A stretch of 8,790 nucleotides of DNA from Spirochaetota bacterium. GTDB lineage: Bacteria > Spirochaetota > UBA4802 > JAFGJZ01. Position 1 is the stretch's first letter. The number at the start of each line of letters is the position of its first letter. The translations under genes were made by a program, and so were the position numbers. Under the pieces are notes generated by a model that was given only the letters and a program-made list of their open reading frames with translations, had not been told where the DNA came from and searched no databases. This document shows, one piece after another, positions 1 through 6,699 of this stretch. The DNA lies in assembly GCA_022704645.1 (NCBI GenBank), contig JAKJGA010000067.1, positions 1 through 8,790 on the forward strand. Reading direction: 5' to 3'.

Positions 1-959
1 TTCAAAAACGCGGTGCAGACATAAAACCTAATGAAATATTCGTAAGCGACGGTTCCAAATGCGATACTGGAAACATCCAGGAACTTTTTGCAGACGACAT
101 TAAAATAGCGATTCCGGATCCTGTTTATCCGGTATATGTAGATACAAATGTAATGGCAGGCAGAACCGGAATCAGCATGGACGGACGTTACGAAAAGCTG
201 GTTTATCTTGAATGCAATAAGTCCAACAAATTCGTGCCGGAACTGCCTAAAGAAAAGGTAGATCTGATTTATCTTTGTTTTCCGAATAATCCTACAGGTG
301 AAGTCGCAACAAAAAAACAGCTTACTGAATGGGTCAATTACGCCAGAGAAAATAAATCTCTTATTCTGTTTGATGCCGCGTATGAAGCCTTCATCCGTGA
401 CGAAAACATTCCTCATTCAATCTATGAAATTGAAGGTGCAAAAGAAGTTGCAATTGAATTCCGTTCATTCTCCAAAACGGCAGGTTTTACCGGAACAAGA
501 TGCGCCTATACAGTAATACCTGAAGAATGTGTAGCTTACACTTCAGAAGGAAAACCTGTACAGTTATTACAGCTTTGGAACAGACGTCACACTACAAAAT
601 TTAACGGCGTTTCGTATCCGGTTCAGAAAGCAGCAGCGGCGGTATATTCCGAAGAAGGCAAAAAACAGGTCAAAGACATAATCGACTTCTATCTCGAAAA
701 TGCTAAAATAATTAAAACAGCTCTTTCAAAAGCAGGTTACACATGTACGGGCGGAGACAATTCTCCTTACATATGGGTTGAAACCGGAACCGATTCATGG
801 GAGTTCTTCGACAAACTTTTGAATAAAGCAAATGTAGTCTGCACACCGGGATCAGGTTTCGGAAAATGCGGTGAAGGTTACATCAGAATAAGCGCTTTTA
901 ACAGCAGGGAAAACGTAAACAAAGCCGTCGAACGAATATTAAAAGCAGATATGAAATAA
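1..959 (+). CDS. dapL: LL-diaminopimelate aminotransferase, 3' part (5' end outside window)
   Basis: PLP-dependent class I/II aminotransferase converting L-tetrahydrodipicolinate plus glutamate to LL-diaminopimelate and 2-oxoglutarate, in the one-step branch of lysine and peptidoglycan precursor synthesis. The reading frame is open from the first complete codon at base 3, so the ATG at 153 is internal: the 50 codons before it encode SDGSKCD and PDPVYPVY, both conserved in DapL. About 318 residues are visible. A full protein is roughly 400-410, so about 90 N-terminal residues are missing. Visible landmarks, numbered from base 3, are NNPTG (95-99), the PLP-contacting Asp/Tyr pair in FDAAYEAF (about 124 and 127), the Schiff-base lysine in SFSKTAGFTGTR (Lys158, codon 474-476) and the C-terminal substrate arginine in YIRISAF (about 295). 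The NVMAGRTG segment is characteristic of the plant/Chlamydia-type enzyme rather than a generic aspartate aminotransferase. It is the only + strand gene. Its promoter lies outside the window. Confidence 0.95.
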   Translation, partial: QKRGADIKPNEIFVSDGSKCDTGNIQELFADDIKIAIPDPVYPVYVDTNVMAGRTGISMDGRYEKLVYLECNKSNKFVPELPKEKVDLIYLCFPNNPTGEVATKKQLTEWVNYARENKSLILFDAAYEAFIRDENIPHSIYEIEGAKEVAIEFRSFSKTAGFTGTRCAYTVIPEECVAYTSEGKPVQLLQLWNRRHTTKFNGVSYPVQKAAAAVYSEEGKKQVKDIIDFYLENAKIIKTALSKAGYTCTGGDNSPYIWVETGTDSWEFFDKLLNKANVVCTPGSGFGKCGEGYIRISAFNSRENVNKAVERILKADMK

Positions 960-988
960 AAAAAAGCCGCTTAAAGCGGCTTTTTTTT
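958..988. terminator. Bidirectional intrinsic terminator between dapL and tlyA
   Basis: A perfect stem, AAAAAGCCGC (961-970) with GCGGCTTTTT (976-985), encloses a 5-nt loop that can close by one more T-A pair. On the + strand it is followed by a run of eight T (981-988). Read on the - strand, eight T (complement of 958-965) follow the same stem. It therefore has the form of a rho-independent terminator for both converging genes. It starts 1 nt after the dapL stop codon, and the tlyA stop codon (987-989) overlaps the far end of its T tract. Confidence 0.9.
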
Positions 989-1781
989 ATTCATTTAAAG
1001 AAAGAGACTCCTTATAAGAATTCAATATCATATCTTCATTTAATTCCTTTTCAGGATTCTCCATAGAATAATGAACCAGATATTCAATATTTCCTTTCGG
1101 GCCTTTTATCGGAGAATATGTAAAACCTTTAACCATCATGCCCATGGAAGTAAGTTCTCTTAGAGTTTTTTGTATTATAGCAAGCCTGTCATCGTCGTTT
1201 CTGACTACCCCTTTTTTCAATTCAAAACCTTCCGATTCAAACTGAGGTTTTAGAAGAAAAACTCCTTCTGCAGAAGGGGAAACAATCCTTACTGCCGGAA
1301 ATATTTTAGTAAAAGAAATAAATGAAAGATCAGAAACAAAAAAGTTAATTGTTTCATCAAAAAGCTCACGAGAAATTGTTCTCGCGTTCGTCCTTTCCAT
1401 TACGATAACACGCTTATCCGTACGGAGACGATAATCGAGCTGACCATATCCGACATCAATCGCATAAACTTTTTTTGCTCCGCGCTGAAGCAGACAGTCA
1501 GTAAAACCGCCCGTAGAAGCTCCGAGATCCGCACAGACTAAACCTTCAACATTAATCGAAAAGTATTTCAGAGCTTTGTTTATTTTTTCTCCGCCTCTTG
1601 AAACAAAAATGTTTTCAGGGCGATTAATTGTTATATCGATTTCATCTTTAATAATATAGGATGGATCCCTGACTGTTTCACCATTCAGTTTCACGTATCC
1701 TGCAAGAATTTCATTTTTTGCTTTTTCGCGCGAGTCAGAAAGACCTTCATCAAATAAATATTTATCAAGACGGATTTTCAT
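987..1781 (-). CDS. tlyA: TlyA-family rRNA 2'-O-methyltransferase (hemolysin A family)
   Basis: A 264-residue protein, the usual length for TlyA. The family methylates ribose 2'-OH groups of rRNA (in mycobacteria C1409 of 16S and C1920 of 23S) and is historically annotated as hemolysin A. An S4-type RNA-binding domain occupies about residues 1-60, with the typical start RLDKYLFDEGLSDSREKA. A FtsJ/RrmJ-like Rossmann domain follows: VSRGGEK (60-66), the SAM-binding loop DLGASTGGFTD (85-95), then VSDLSF, LLKPQFE and GNIEYL. The likely catalytic K-D-K-E tetrad is Lys66, Asp151, Lys178 and Glu233, all present. The start ATG overlaps the dxs stop as ATGA, and the upstream sequence has only a weak A-rich ribosome-binding site, so translation is probably coupled to dxs. 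Whether one or both rRNA sites are modified cannot be read from sequence. A cytolytic role is not supported by anything seen here. Confidence 0.93.
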   Translation of the reverse strand: MKIRLDKYLFDEGLSDSREKAKNEILAGYVKLNGETVRDPSYIIKDEIDITINRPENIFVSRGGEKINKALKYFSINVEGLVCADLGASTGGFTDCLLQRGAKKVYAIDVGYGQLDYRLRTDKRVIVMERTNARTISRELFDETINFFVSDLSFISFTKIFPAVRIVSPSAEGVFLLKPQFESEGFELKKGVVRNDDDRLAIIQKTLRELTSMGMMVKGFTYSPIKGPKGNIEYLVHYSMENPEKELNEDMILNSYKESLSLNE

Positions 1782-3649
1782 TTTTTCTTAAGCTTTTCAA
1801 TTATATCTGATGCTATTTTCTGAGACGATAGCCCGTATTTATCATAAAGCAAATCAACAGGACCATGCTCTATAAACTTTCTTGGAAATCCGAAAGAAGT
1901 AAGCATCTTGCTTCGCTTCTGCTCCGGAAGAATTGAAAGAATTGATTCCGATAATCCGCCTCGCAAATATTCACTTTCTATCATGGCAAACGAATCCGTA
2001 TTTTTAATCAATGTTCTAAATTCGGCAGACTCAAGCGCATTAATAGAATGTATTAATACCACGCCTGATTTAATTTTTGCGGCCGACAGCAAATCTGAAA
2101 CTTCCATAGCGCAGATTTTCATATCTGCAGAAGCAATAATAATCAAATTTTTCGATGATGAAAGTTTTGAAGGCAGAGAAAAATCAATTTTGCGGGGTTT
2201 CGCACAGTCAACAGACTCAATTCCGCAATATCCGCGCGGATAACGGATGGCTATAGGATGATCAGCTTTTGCTGCATAATAAATCATATCGCGCAAATCT
2301 TCGCCGTCTGAAGGAATCAATAATTCAAAGTTTGGTATTGTCTTAAAAACTGAAACATCAAACAGACCATGATGAGTCTCTCCGTCGTCTCCGACTATTC
2401 CCGCTCTGTCTATAAGAAAGACAGAAGGAAGATTCATAACCGCGACATCATGAATAAGCTGATCAAATGCTCTCTGCATAAAAGAAGAATAAACCGCAAA
2501 ATATGGTTTGTATCCGTTCTTTGCCAGAGCCGCGCAAAAAGTCACAGCATGCTGTTCAGCAATTCCGACATCAAAAAATTTTGAAGGAAATTTTTTTGAA
2601 AACTCATCAAGACCCGTACCTGTTGACATTGCAGCAGTAACAGCTACAATGCGGCTGTCTTTCTCTGCAAGCGAACAGAGAGTTTTTCCGGCAACAGCAG
2701 AAAAAGAAAGCTTCTTTTTCCCATATTCTTTTCCGGTATCAACATCAAACGGCTGTGTACCATGAAAACGTACCGGCTCTTTTTCTGCAAACTTATATCC
2801 ATATCCTTTTTTTGTAATAACATGAATAACTTTTGGACCGGAATTAATCGATTTTATTCTTTTAAAAATATGAATCATATGTTCGATATCATGACCGTCA
2901 ATCGGTCCGAAATAGCGTATTCCGAAATCTTCAAAAAAGTTTGCAGGAACAAAAATATTCTTTATCCCCATTCTTATTCTGTCATAGAGATAAGGAAAAT
3001 ATTTCCCGATTAGTGGAATCTTTCTGCACATTCTTCTTACTTTTCTTACCAAACGGTTATATGCCGAACCGGAGATAAGTTCTGTAAGATATTTCGACAT
3101 CGCTCCGACATTTTTTGAAATAGAATGTTCATTATCATTGAGAATGATAATCATATCTTTTTTTAAATGACCGATATTATTGAGAGCTTCAAATGCCAAT
3201 CCGCCGGTAAGAGCACCGTCACCGATAACAGCAATAACGCGGTGCTTCTTTCTCGAAAGATCTCTGGCAACTGCTTCACCTAGTGCAAGAGAAAGTGATG
3301 TAGAAGTATGCCCCGTGTCATATAAATCAAAATCCGATTCTGCGACTTTCGGAAAACCGCTAAGTCCCTCGAACTGACGCAGCGAAAGAAAATCATTTTT
3401 CCGTCCGGTTAATATTTTATGGGCATAAGTCTGATGACCGACATCCCATATCAAACGGTCTGATGGAGTATTAAAAACATAATGAAGAGCTATTGTAAGA
3501 TCAACAACACCTAAAGAAGGCGCAAGATGTCCGCCGTTTTTCGAGACAACATCAATCATGTATCTGCGGACTTGATCGGCAAGAGAAGAAAGATCTTCAA
3601 CTTTTATCTTGCGAAGATCTTCAACTGAATTTAATGAATCTAACAGCAA
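1778..3649 (-). CDS. dxs: 1-deoxy-D-xylulose-5-phosphate synthase
   Basis: A 623-residue thiamine-diphosphate enzyme condensing pyruvate and glyceraldehyde 3-phosphate to 1-deoxy-D-xylulose 5-phosphate, the entry step of the MEP isoprenoid pathway. It is full length for the family. Domain I has NGGHLAPSLGVVDLT (38-52), WDVGHQTYAHKILTGR (68-83) and the ThDP/Mg motif GDGALTGG (143-150) paired with LNDNEHSIS (170-178). The pyrimidine-binding domain has VGIAEQHAVTF with the catalytic glutamate at Glu365, then YSSFMQRAFDQLIHD. His41 and His296 (RFHGTQPFD) match conserved active-site histidines. The C-terminal transketolase-C-like domain is complete. The start is TTG at 3649-3647, chosen because GGGAG lies 7 nt upstream. 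A nearby ATG (3663-3661) is in another frame that stops within eight codons. The gene lies 64 nt downstream of rny and overlaps tlyA by 4 nt. Confidence 0.97.
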   Translation of the reverse strand: MLLDSLNSVEDLRKIKVEDLSSLADQVRRYMIDVVSKNGGHLAPSLGVVDLTIALHYVFNTPSDRLIWDVGHQTYAHKILTGRKNDFLSLRQFEGLSGFPKVAESDFDLYDTGHTSTSLSLALGEAVARDLSRKKHRVIAVIGDGALTGGLAFEALNNIGHLKKDMIIILNDNEHSISKNVGAMSKYLTELISGSAYNRLVRKVRRMCRKIPLIGKYFPYLYDRIRMGIKNIFVPANFFEDFGIRYFGPIDGHDIEHMIHIFKRIKSINSGPKVIHVITKKGYGYKFAEKEPVRFHGTQPFDVDTGKEYGKKKLSFSAVAGKTLCSLAEKDSRIVAVTAAMSTGTGLDEFSKKFPSKFFDVGIAEQHAVTFCAALAKNGYKPYFAVYSSFMQRAFDQLIHDVAVMNLPSVFLIDRAGIVGDDGETHHGLFDVSVFKTIPNFELLIPSDGEDLRDMIYYAAKADHPIAIRYPRGYCGIESVDCAKPRKIDFSLPSKLSSSKNLIIIASADMKICAMEVSDLLSAAKIKSGVVLIHSINALESAEFRTLIKNTDSFAMIESEYLRGGLSESILSILPEQKRSKMLTSFGFPRKFIEHGPVDLLYDKYGLSSQKIASDIIEKLKKK

Positions 3650-3661
3650 TGGAATTCTCCC
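3647..3661 (-). promoter_or_regulatory. Ribosome binding site deciding a TTG start for dxs
   Basis: On the - strand GGGAG (3661-3657) is followed by 7 nt and TTG (3649-3647). The resulting N-terminus, MLLDSLNSVEDLRKIKVEDL, lines up with the usual DXS start, in which LL...I..P.DL comes within the first dozen residues. No in-frame ATG offers a better start. TTG starts are usually weaker than ATG, so initiation may limit DXS output. Confidence 0.75.
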
Positions 3662-3674
3662 ATTGATATACTTT

Positions 3675-3709
3675 AAAGTTCACTCCGCCGAATAGACGAA
3701 GTGAACTTT
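3675..3709 (-). promoter_or_regulatory. Hairpin in the rny-dxs spacer (possible attenuator or processing site)
   Basis: A perfect 9-bp inverted repeat, AAAGTTCAC (3675-3683) and GTGAACTTT (3701-3709), can be extended by T3684-A3700 and encloses a loop of about 15 nt. It begins 4 nt after the rny stop codon in the - strand transcript and ends about 13 nt before the dxs Shine-Dalgarno. The sequence after the stem (AAAGTATATC) lacks a T run, so it is not a strong intrinsic terminator. It could be a partial terminator, a 3'-end stabiliser for rny mRNA, or a processing site. The structure is seen; the role is inferred. Confidence 0.5.
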
Positions 3710-3713
3710 GAGA

Positions 3714-5243
3714 TTATTTTGCAAACTCAACAGCTCTTGTTTCTCTGATAACTGTAACTCTGACTATTCCAGGATACTTGAGCTCATTTTCAATTCTTCC
3801 GGCAACTTCACGTGCGAGAATCTGTGCACGCTCATCGCTTACAAGATCATTGGATACAAGCACTCTGATCTCACGTCCGGCCTGAATTGCAAAACATTTC
3901 TCAACACCTTTGAAGCTTGTAGCAATGTTTTCAAGATCTTCTAGACGTTTAACGTAATTTTCAAGAGACTCTCTTCTTGCTCCCGGCCGTGACGCAGAAA
4001 TCGCATCTGCAACCTGAATAATGAGCGCTTCAAAAGACTCTGGCTCCTTATCATTATGGTGAGAAGCGATTATATTAATTACCTTCTCGCTTTCTCCGTA
4101 TTTCTTAGCCATGTCAGCACCGATAAGCGCATGCGAGCCTTCACCTTCTACAACTGCCACCTTTCCGATATCGTGAAGAAGGCCGGCGCGTTTAGCAACC
4201 TGAACATCAAGCTTCAGCTCACCTGCCATGATAGCAGCAATATTGGCAACTTCAATACTGTGACTTAAAACATTCTGTCCGTAACTTGTTCTGTATTTTA
4301 ATTTACCGACATGAAGAAGAGCATCTCTGCTTAAACCCGGAATTCCGAGTTCAAACGCATACTTTTCACCTTCATCAACCATGCTTTCTTCAAGTTCCAG
4401 TTTTACCTTTTCAACAACCTCTTCTATACGGGCCGGATGAATACGTCCGTTCTGGATCAGTCTTTCGAGCGCAAGACGCGCAATTTCTCTTCTGACAGGA
4501 TCATAACCGGAAATAACAACAACCTCAGGAGTATCATCTATGATCATATCAACGCCGGTAAGCGATTCGAGTGTGCGGATGTTGCGTCCTTCACGACCGA
4601 TGATTCTTCCCTTCATGTCATCAGAAGGCAAAGTCACTGCAGTAACAGTATTCTCAGAAGTAAATTCAGTAACATTGCGCTGAATCGACTGGATGACAAT
4701 ATCTTTGGCTTTTTTATCTGCGGATCTTCTGGCTTCTTCTTCAATTTTGTTAACAATTTTCAGAGCTTCAAATCTGGCATTATCTTCAAGAGATTTCATA
4801 AGCTGAGCCTTTGCCTGATCCTGCGTCAAACCTGAAATACGCTCGAGCTCTTTCAAATAACGCTCGAATTCCTTTGTAAGTTCAGCCTCTTTTTCTGATA
4901 CATCCGACTCTCTGACTTCTATTTCTTTTTCACGTTTCTCAACCTGATTAACTTTAGCGTCAAGATTCTCTTCCTTCTGCATGTATCGTTTTTCTATGTT
5001 TGCGATTTCCTGACGTCTTTCACGCATTTCTTTTTCAAGAAGATTCTTTTCCTGAAGAAGCTGATCCTTGGCTTCGAGAAGCAATTCTTTGCGTTTTGCT
5101 TCTGCCTCTCTTTTAGCATCCTGAATAATTCTTTGAGCCTGAGCCTCCGAAGATCTTAGCCTGATCTTGCCGAGATACGACCTTGCCATATACCCCACAA
5201 CACCAGTAGCAACAGAAACCAGGAGGATAATTCCGATATTCAT
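3714..5243 (-). CDS. rny: Ribonuclease Y
   Basis: A 509-residue membrane-anchored endoribonuclease that starts bulk mRNA turnover and processing in bacteria that often lack RNase E. Domain order is typical: one N-terminal transmembrane helix (about 2-20, IGIILLVSVATGVVGYM), a long charged coiled coil (about 30-165, rich in Glu, Lys and Arg), a KH RNA-binding domain with GRIIGREGRNIR (212-223), and an HD domain. Metal-site residues are visible: His328 (LSHSIEVA), the His357-Asp358 pair in LLHDIGK, His371, His395/396 (ASHHND) and Asp413 (VADAIS). The conserved C-terminal region ends in PGIVRVTVIRETRAVEFAK. Length is close to the family's usual 510-520. The start ATG has a strong GAGGGGG site 4 nt upstream. 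The gene follows coaD by 53 nt and precedes dxs by 64 nt on the same strand. No own promoter is clear in the 53-nt gap, so it is probably expressed from the coaD promoter. Confidence 0.97.
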   Translation of the reverse strand: MNIGIILLVSVATGVVGYMARSYLGKIRLRSSEAQAQRIIQDAKREAEAKRKELLLEAKDQLLQEKNLLEKEMRERRQEIANIEKRYMQKEENLDAKVNQVEKREKEIEVRESDVSEKEAELTKEFERYLKELERISGLTQDQAKAQLMKSLEDNARFEALKIVNKIEEEARRSADKKAKDIVIQSIQRNVTEFTSENTVTAVTLPSDDMKGRIIGREGRNIRTLESLTGVDMIIDDTPEVVVISGYDPVRREIARLALERLIQNGRIHPARIEEVVEKVKLELEESMVDEGEKYAFELGIPGLSRDALLHVGKLKYRTSYGQNVLSHSIEVANIAAIMAGELKLDVQVAKRAGLLHDIGKVAVVEGEGSHALIGADMAKKYGESEKVINIIASHHNDKEPESFEALIIQVADAISASRPGARRESLENYVKRLEDLENIATSFKGVEKCFAIQAGREIRVLVSNDLVSDERAQILAREVAGRIENELKYPGIVRVTVIRETRAVEFAK

Positions 5244-5296
5244 AGTTCCCCCTCAACCGATTAATTTCATTTTTAAACTAACGACGCAAAACGCCG

Positions 5297-5779
5297 CTAA
5301 GCCCGATTGGTCTTCCGATTAAGGAAAGGAAGGACATTTGAAGGAAGAAAAGCGGATACATCACCGCCAAGAAAAGCGATCTCTCGAATCATGCTTGAAG
5401 ATAAAAAATGACTTTCCCCGTCCGAAACCATGAATACGGTTTCAAGAGCACCCGGAAGTCTCCGGTTCATCAGCGCCATAGAGCGCTCATAGCCGAAATC
5501 GGCGGAATCCCTGACTCCGCGTATGATAAAATTCACTCCATTTTCTTTGCAATAATCTACAAGAAGCCCGTTAAAAGAAACAGCTTCGATATTACCCAAA
5601 TCTTTGCACGAATCAGAAATCATTTCAAGCCTCTCCTCAACAGAGAAAAGCGGCTTTTTTAAAAGGTTTACAGCAACCGCAATTATTAAACGGTCGCACA
5701 ACCTGAGTCCTCTTCTTATTATATCCATATGGCCATTCGTCAATGGATCAAACGTACCGGGATATATTCCTGTTATCAT
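5297..5779 (-). CDS. coaD: Phosphopantetheine adenylyltransferase
   Basis: A 160-residue cytoplasmic nucleotidyltransferase transferring AMP from ATP to 4'-phosphopantetheine, giving dephospho-CoA, the penultimate step of CoA synthesis. The whole protein is one Rossmann-type domain of normal family length. The N-terminus IYPGTFDPLTNGHMDII contains the TxGH-type motif (TNGH, 14-17). KKPLFSVEERLEMI (41-54), the substrate-binding RGVRDSADFGYE (87-98) and the ATP-binding FLSSSMIREIA (125-135, the family's ISSS signature in variant form) are all present. The start ATG (5779-5777) is preceded by AGAGGA 3 nt upstream. The predicted promoter ends about 25 nt before the start, making coaD the first gene of the coaD-rny-dxs-tlyA set. 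In the spacer after the TAG stop, a 5-bp hairpin (5282-5296) with one G-U pair is too weak to be called a terminator. Confidence 0.96.
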   Translation of the reverse strand: MITGIYPGTFDPLTNGHMDIIRRGLRLCDRLIIAVAVNLLKKPLFSVEERLEMISDSCKDLGNIEAVSFNGLLVDYCKENGVNFIIRGVRDSADFGYERSMALMNRRLPGALETVFMVSDGESHFLSSSMIREIAFLGGDVSAFLPSNVLPFLNRKTNRA

Positions 5780-5805
5780 CAGTCCTCTACCAGTCAGACT
5801 GTTTT

Positions 5806-5833
5806 AAAATAACGATATATTTGAGCTTGTCAA
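5806..5833 (-). promoter_or_regulatory. Sigma-70-type promoter for coaD-rny-dxs-tlyA
   Basis: On the - strand a perfect -35 box TTGACA (5833-5828) is separated by 16 nt from TATTTT (5811-5806), a 4/6 match to the -10 consensus. The expected transcription start is near 5799, giving a leader of about 20 nt before the coaD ATG, with an AGAGGA ribosome site. A short dyad CAGT-CAG-ACTG (5791-5801) sits on the predicted start point and could be an operator, but is short. This is the only convincing promoter upstream of the four genes. Confidence 0.7.
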
Positions 5834-5893
5834 GGAAAATTCGGCTTTAAGGGGTATTATTGGCATAAAAATGCGTTTAGAAGCAAATATCAA

Positions 5894-5920
5894 CCGGCGG
5901 AGTAAACTCCGCCGGATTTT
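5894..5920 (-). terminator. GC-rich terminator of the outer-membrane protein gene
   Basis: A strong stem, CCGGCGGAG (5894-5902) with CTCCGCCGG (5907-5915), closes a 4-nt loop (TAAA) with nine nearly all G-C pairs. In the - strand transcript it begins about 7 nt after the TAA stop of the gene at 5923-6561. The following tract TTGATATTTGCTT is only moderately T-rich. The opposite strand has ATTTTAATT after the stem, so the element could also block + strand read-through. It isolates the outer-membrane protein gene from the coaD promoter about 60 nt further on. Confidence 0.72.
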
Positions 5921-5922
5921 AA

Positions 5923-6561
5923 TTAGAATTTCATCTCTACGCCGGCTTTAACGGCAAAAAGCTGACGGCGAAGCTTATTATCTCCATCATTATATCCGTA
6001 TTTAAAGGATCTCTTAAAGAGAACACCAATATTTAAATCAGCTGTCTCAGCTATAGGAACAAGGTATCCTGCACCTACGAGAAGACCTACTTCAGTTTTA
6101 GTGTCGCTATTTTCAGCTTCACCAGAATCAGAGTAATCACCGCTTGTTTTAGTCTTCCATTTACCCATTGGAGTACCGACAAAAAGACCGCCATCAAAGT
6201 ATAAACCTTGGAAGTTTGTAAAACGGAATCCTAGATTAATATCGAGGAATTTAGCTTTAACTGTAGTTGTATACTCGACTCCAGTCTGACTGTATTCAAG
6301 TTTGTACGGGCTATAGGAATATTCCAACCCCCCGAAAAGCGAACCCATGTCTGAAAGATTATAAAAACCATTTACACCGAAAAAATATGATCCAGCCATC
6401 GCCGCATCCGTTCCGCTTGGAAATTCACCTGCGGCATAATTCCCTCCGCCTCCTCCATAGAAACCGAATTTAGCTCCTCCAGCTTCAAGACCCTGCGAAT
6501 AAAGAGCACTGCTTCCAGATACCACAAATACGGCAACTGCCGCGAAAAAAAGCTTTTTCAT
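5923..6561 (-). CDS. Predicted outer-membrane beta-barrel protein
   Basis: A 212-residue exported protein not recognised as a named family. A Sec signal peptide is clear: MKKLFF, a hydrophobic core to about residue 16, then small residues (SGSSALYSQ) with cleavage probably between 19 and 23. The mature part is glycine- and aromatic-rich with alternating polar/apolar stretches typical of an eight- to ten-strand barrel, e.g. FLDINLGFRFTN (105-116), LYFDGGLFVG (120-129), EVGLLVGAGYLV (157-168), ADLNIGVLFKRSF (174-186). The last strand, LFAVKAGVEMKF, ends in Phe, the usual BAM-recognition signature. A GGAGGA site lies 4 nt before the ATG. A strong promoter precedes it and a terminator follows it, so it is probably monocistronic and well expressed. 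OmpX/OmpW-like or opacity-like small barrels are possible relatives. Ligand and role are unknown. Confidence 0.8.
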   Translation of the reverse strand: MKKLFFAAVAVFVVSGSSALYSQGLEAGGAKFGFYGGGGGNYAAGEFPSGTDAAMAGSYFFGVNGFYNLSDMGSLFGGLEYSYSPYKLEYSQTGVEYTTTVKAKFLDINLGFRFTNFQGLYFDGGLFVGTPMGKWKTKTSGDYSDSGEAENSDTKTEVGLLVGAGYLVPIAETADLNIGVLFKRSFKYGYNDGDNKLRRQLFAVKAGVEMKF

Positions 6562-6578
6562 TCATTCCTCCATAATAT

Positions 6579-6605
6579 TATCCTTAATAGGATACGGAAT
6601 TATCC
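6579..6605 (-). repeat. Three GGATA boxes in alternating orientation at 11-bp spacing
   Basis: On the + strand the order is TATCC (6579-6583), 6 nt, GGATA (6590-6594), 6 nt, TATCC (6601-6605). Centres are exactly 11 bp apart, about one helical turn. The last box overlaps the -10 of the outer-membrane protein promoter and the other two lie around the predicted start and in the leader. The first pair extends to a 6-bp stem, TATCCT/AGGATA, that could form in the leader RNA. An operator or a leader hairpin is possible. No regulator is encoded nearby. Confidence 0.5.
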
Positions 6606-6626
6606 GCTTTTTTTGGTACATTTCAA
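6599..6626 (-). promoter_or_regulatory. Sigma-70-type promoter for the outer-membrane protein gene
   Basis: On the - strand TTGAAA (6626-6621, 5/6 match) is followed by a 16-nt spacer and GATAAT (6604-6599, 5/6 match). The spacer carries seven consecutive A, which may curve the DNA. The start point should be near 6592, giving a leader of about 30 nt with a GGAGGA ribosome site. AT-rich DNA upstream of the -35 (6627-6661) could act as an UP element. Together these suggest a highly expressed gene. Confidence 0.75.
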
Positions 6627-6637
6627 GTCTTTTTTGT

Positions 6638-6653
6638 TACAATATTACAATAT
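6638..6653. repeat. Tandem duplicated 8-mer TACAATAT
   Basis: Two perfect adjacent copies, 6638-6645 and 6646-6653 (ATATTGTA on the - strand), lie 12-27 bp upstream of the -35 box of the outer-membrane protein promoter. They fall where an UP element or activator site would sit. In so AT-rich a stretch a chance origin is quite possible. Confidence 0.45.
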
Positions 6654-6654
6654 G

Positions 6655-6697
6655 AAAAAAAGTGTTTATTGGAAATCGCTAAATACTCATGCAATAA
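6655..6697 (-). terminator. Possible weak terminator after hflX
   Basis: Downstream of the hflX stop, the - strand reads TTATTG (6697-6692), about 20 nt of loop, CAATAA (6671-6666), then seven T (complement of 6655-6661). The stem is AT-rich and the loop large, so this is weak as an intrinsic terminator. It is the only candidate in the 138-nt gap between hflX and the outer-membrane protein gene. Read-through into that gene is possible. Confidence 0.25.
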
Positions 6698-6699
6698 GA

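Noticed and set aside
153..155. ATG at 153 as the start of the aminotransferase gene
   Set aside because: The same frame is open back to base 3 and encodes conserved DapL motifs (SDGSKCD, PDPVYPVY) before it, so this Met is internal and the gene is truncated by the window edge.
987..1781. Hemolysin/virulence interpretation of TlyA
   Set aside because: The intact S4 domain, SAM-binding motif and K-D-K-E residues point to an rRNA methyltransferase; there is no signal peptide or pore-forming feature.
1908..3377. Several + strand open frames opposite dxs
   Set aside because: All mirror the conserved dxs coding sequence and have no recognisable protein features or promoters.
4437..4835. 132-codon open frame on the + strand inside rny
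   Set aside because: It lies opposite the coding strand of RNase Y, across the KH-domain region. No signal, motif or ribosome site supports it; it is an antisense shadow.
5282..5296. Small hairpin after coaD (CGGCG-TTTTG-CGTCG on the - strand)
   Set aside because: Five pairs including one G-U, followed by an interrupted T stretch; too weak to call a terminator between coaD and rny.
5863..5874. GCAT-AAAA-ATGC dyad upstream of the coaD promoter
   Set aside because: Only four base pairs in AT-rich intergenic DNA about 30 bp before the -35 box; expected by chance.
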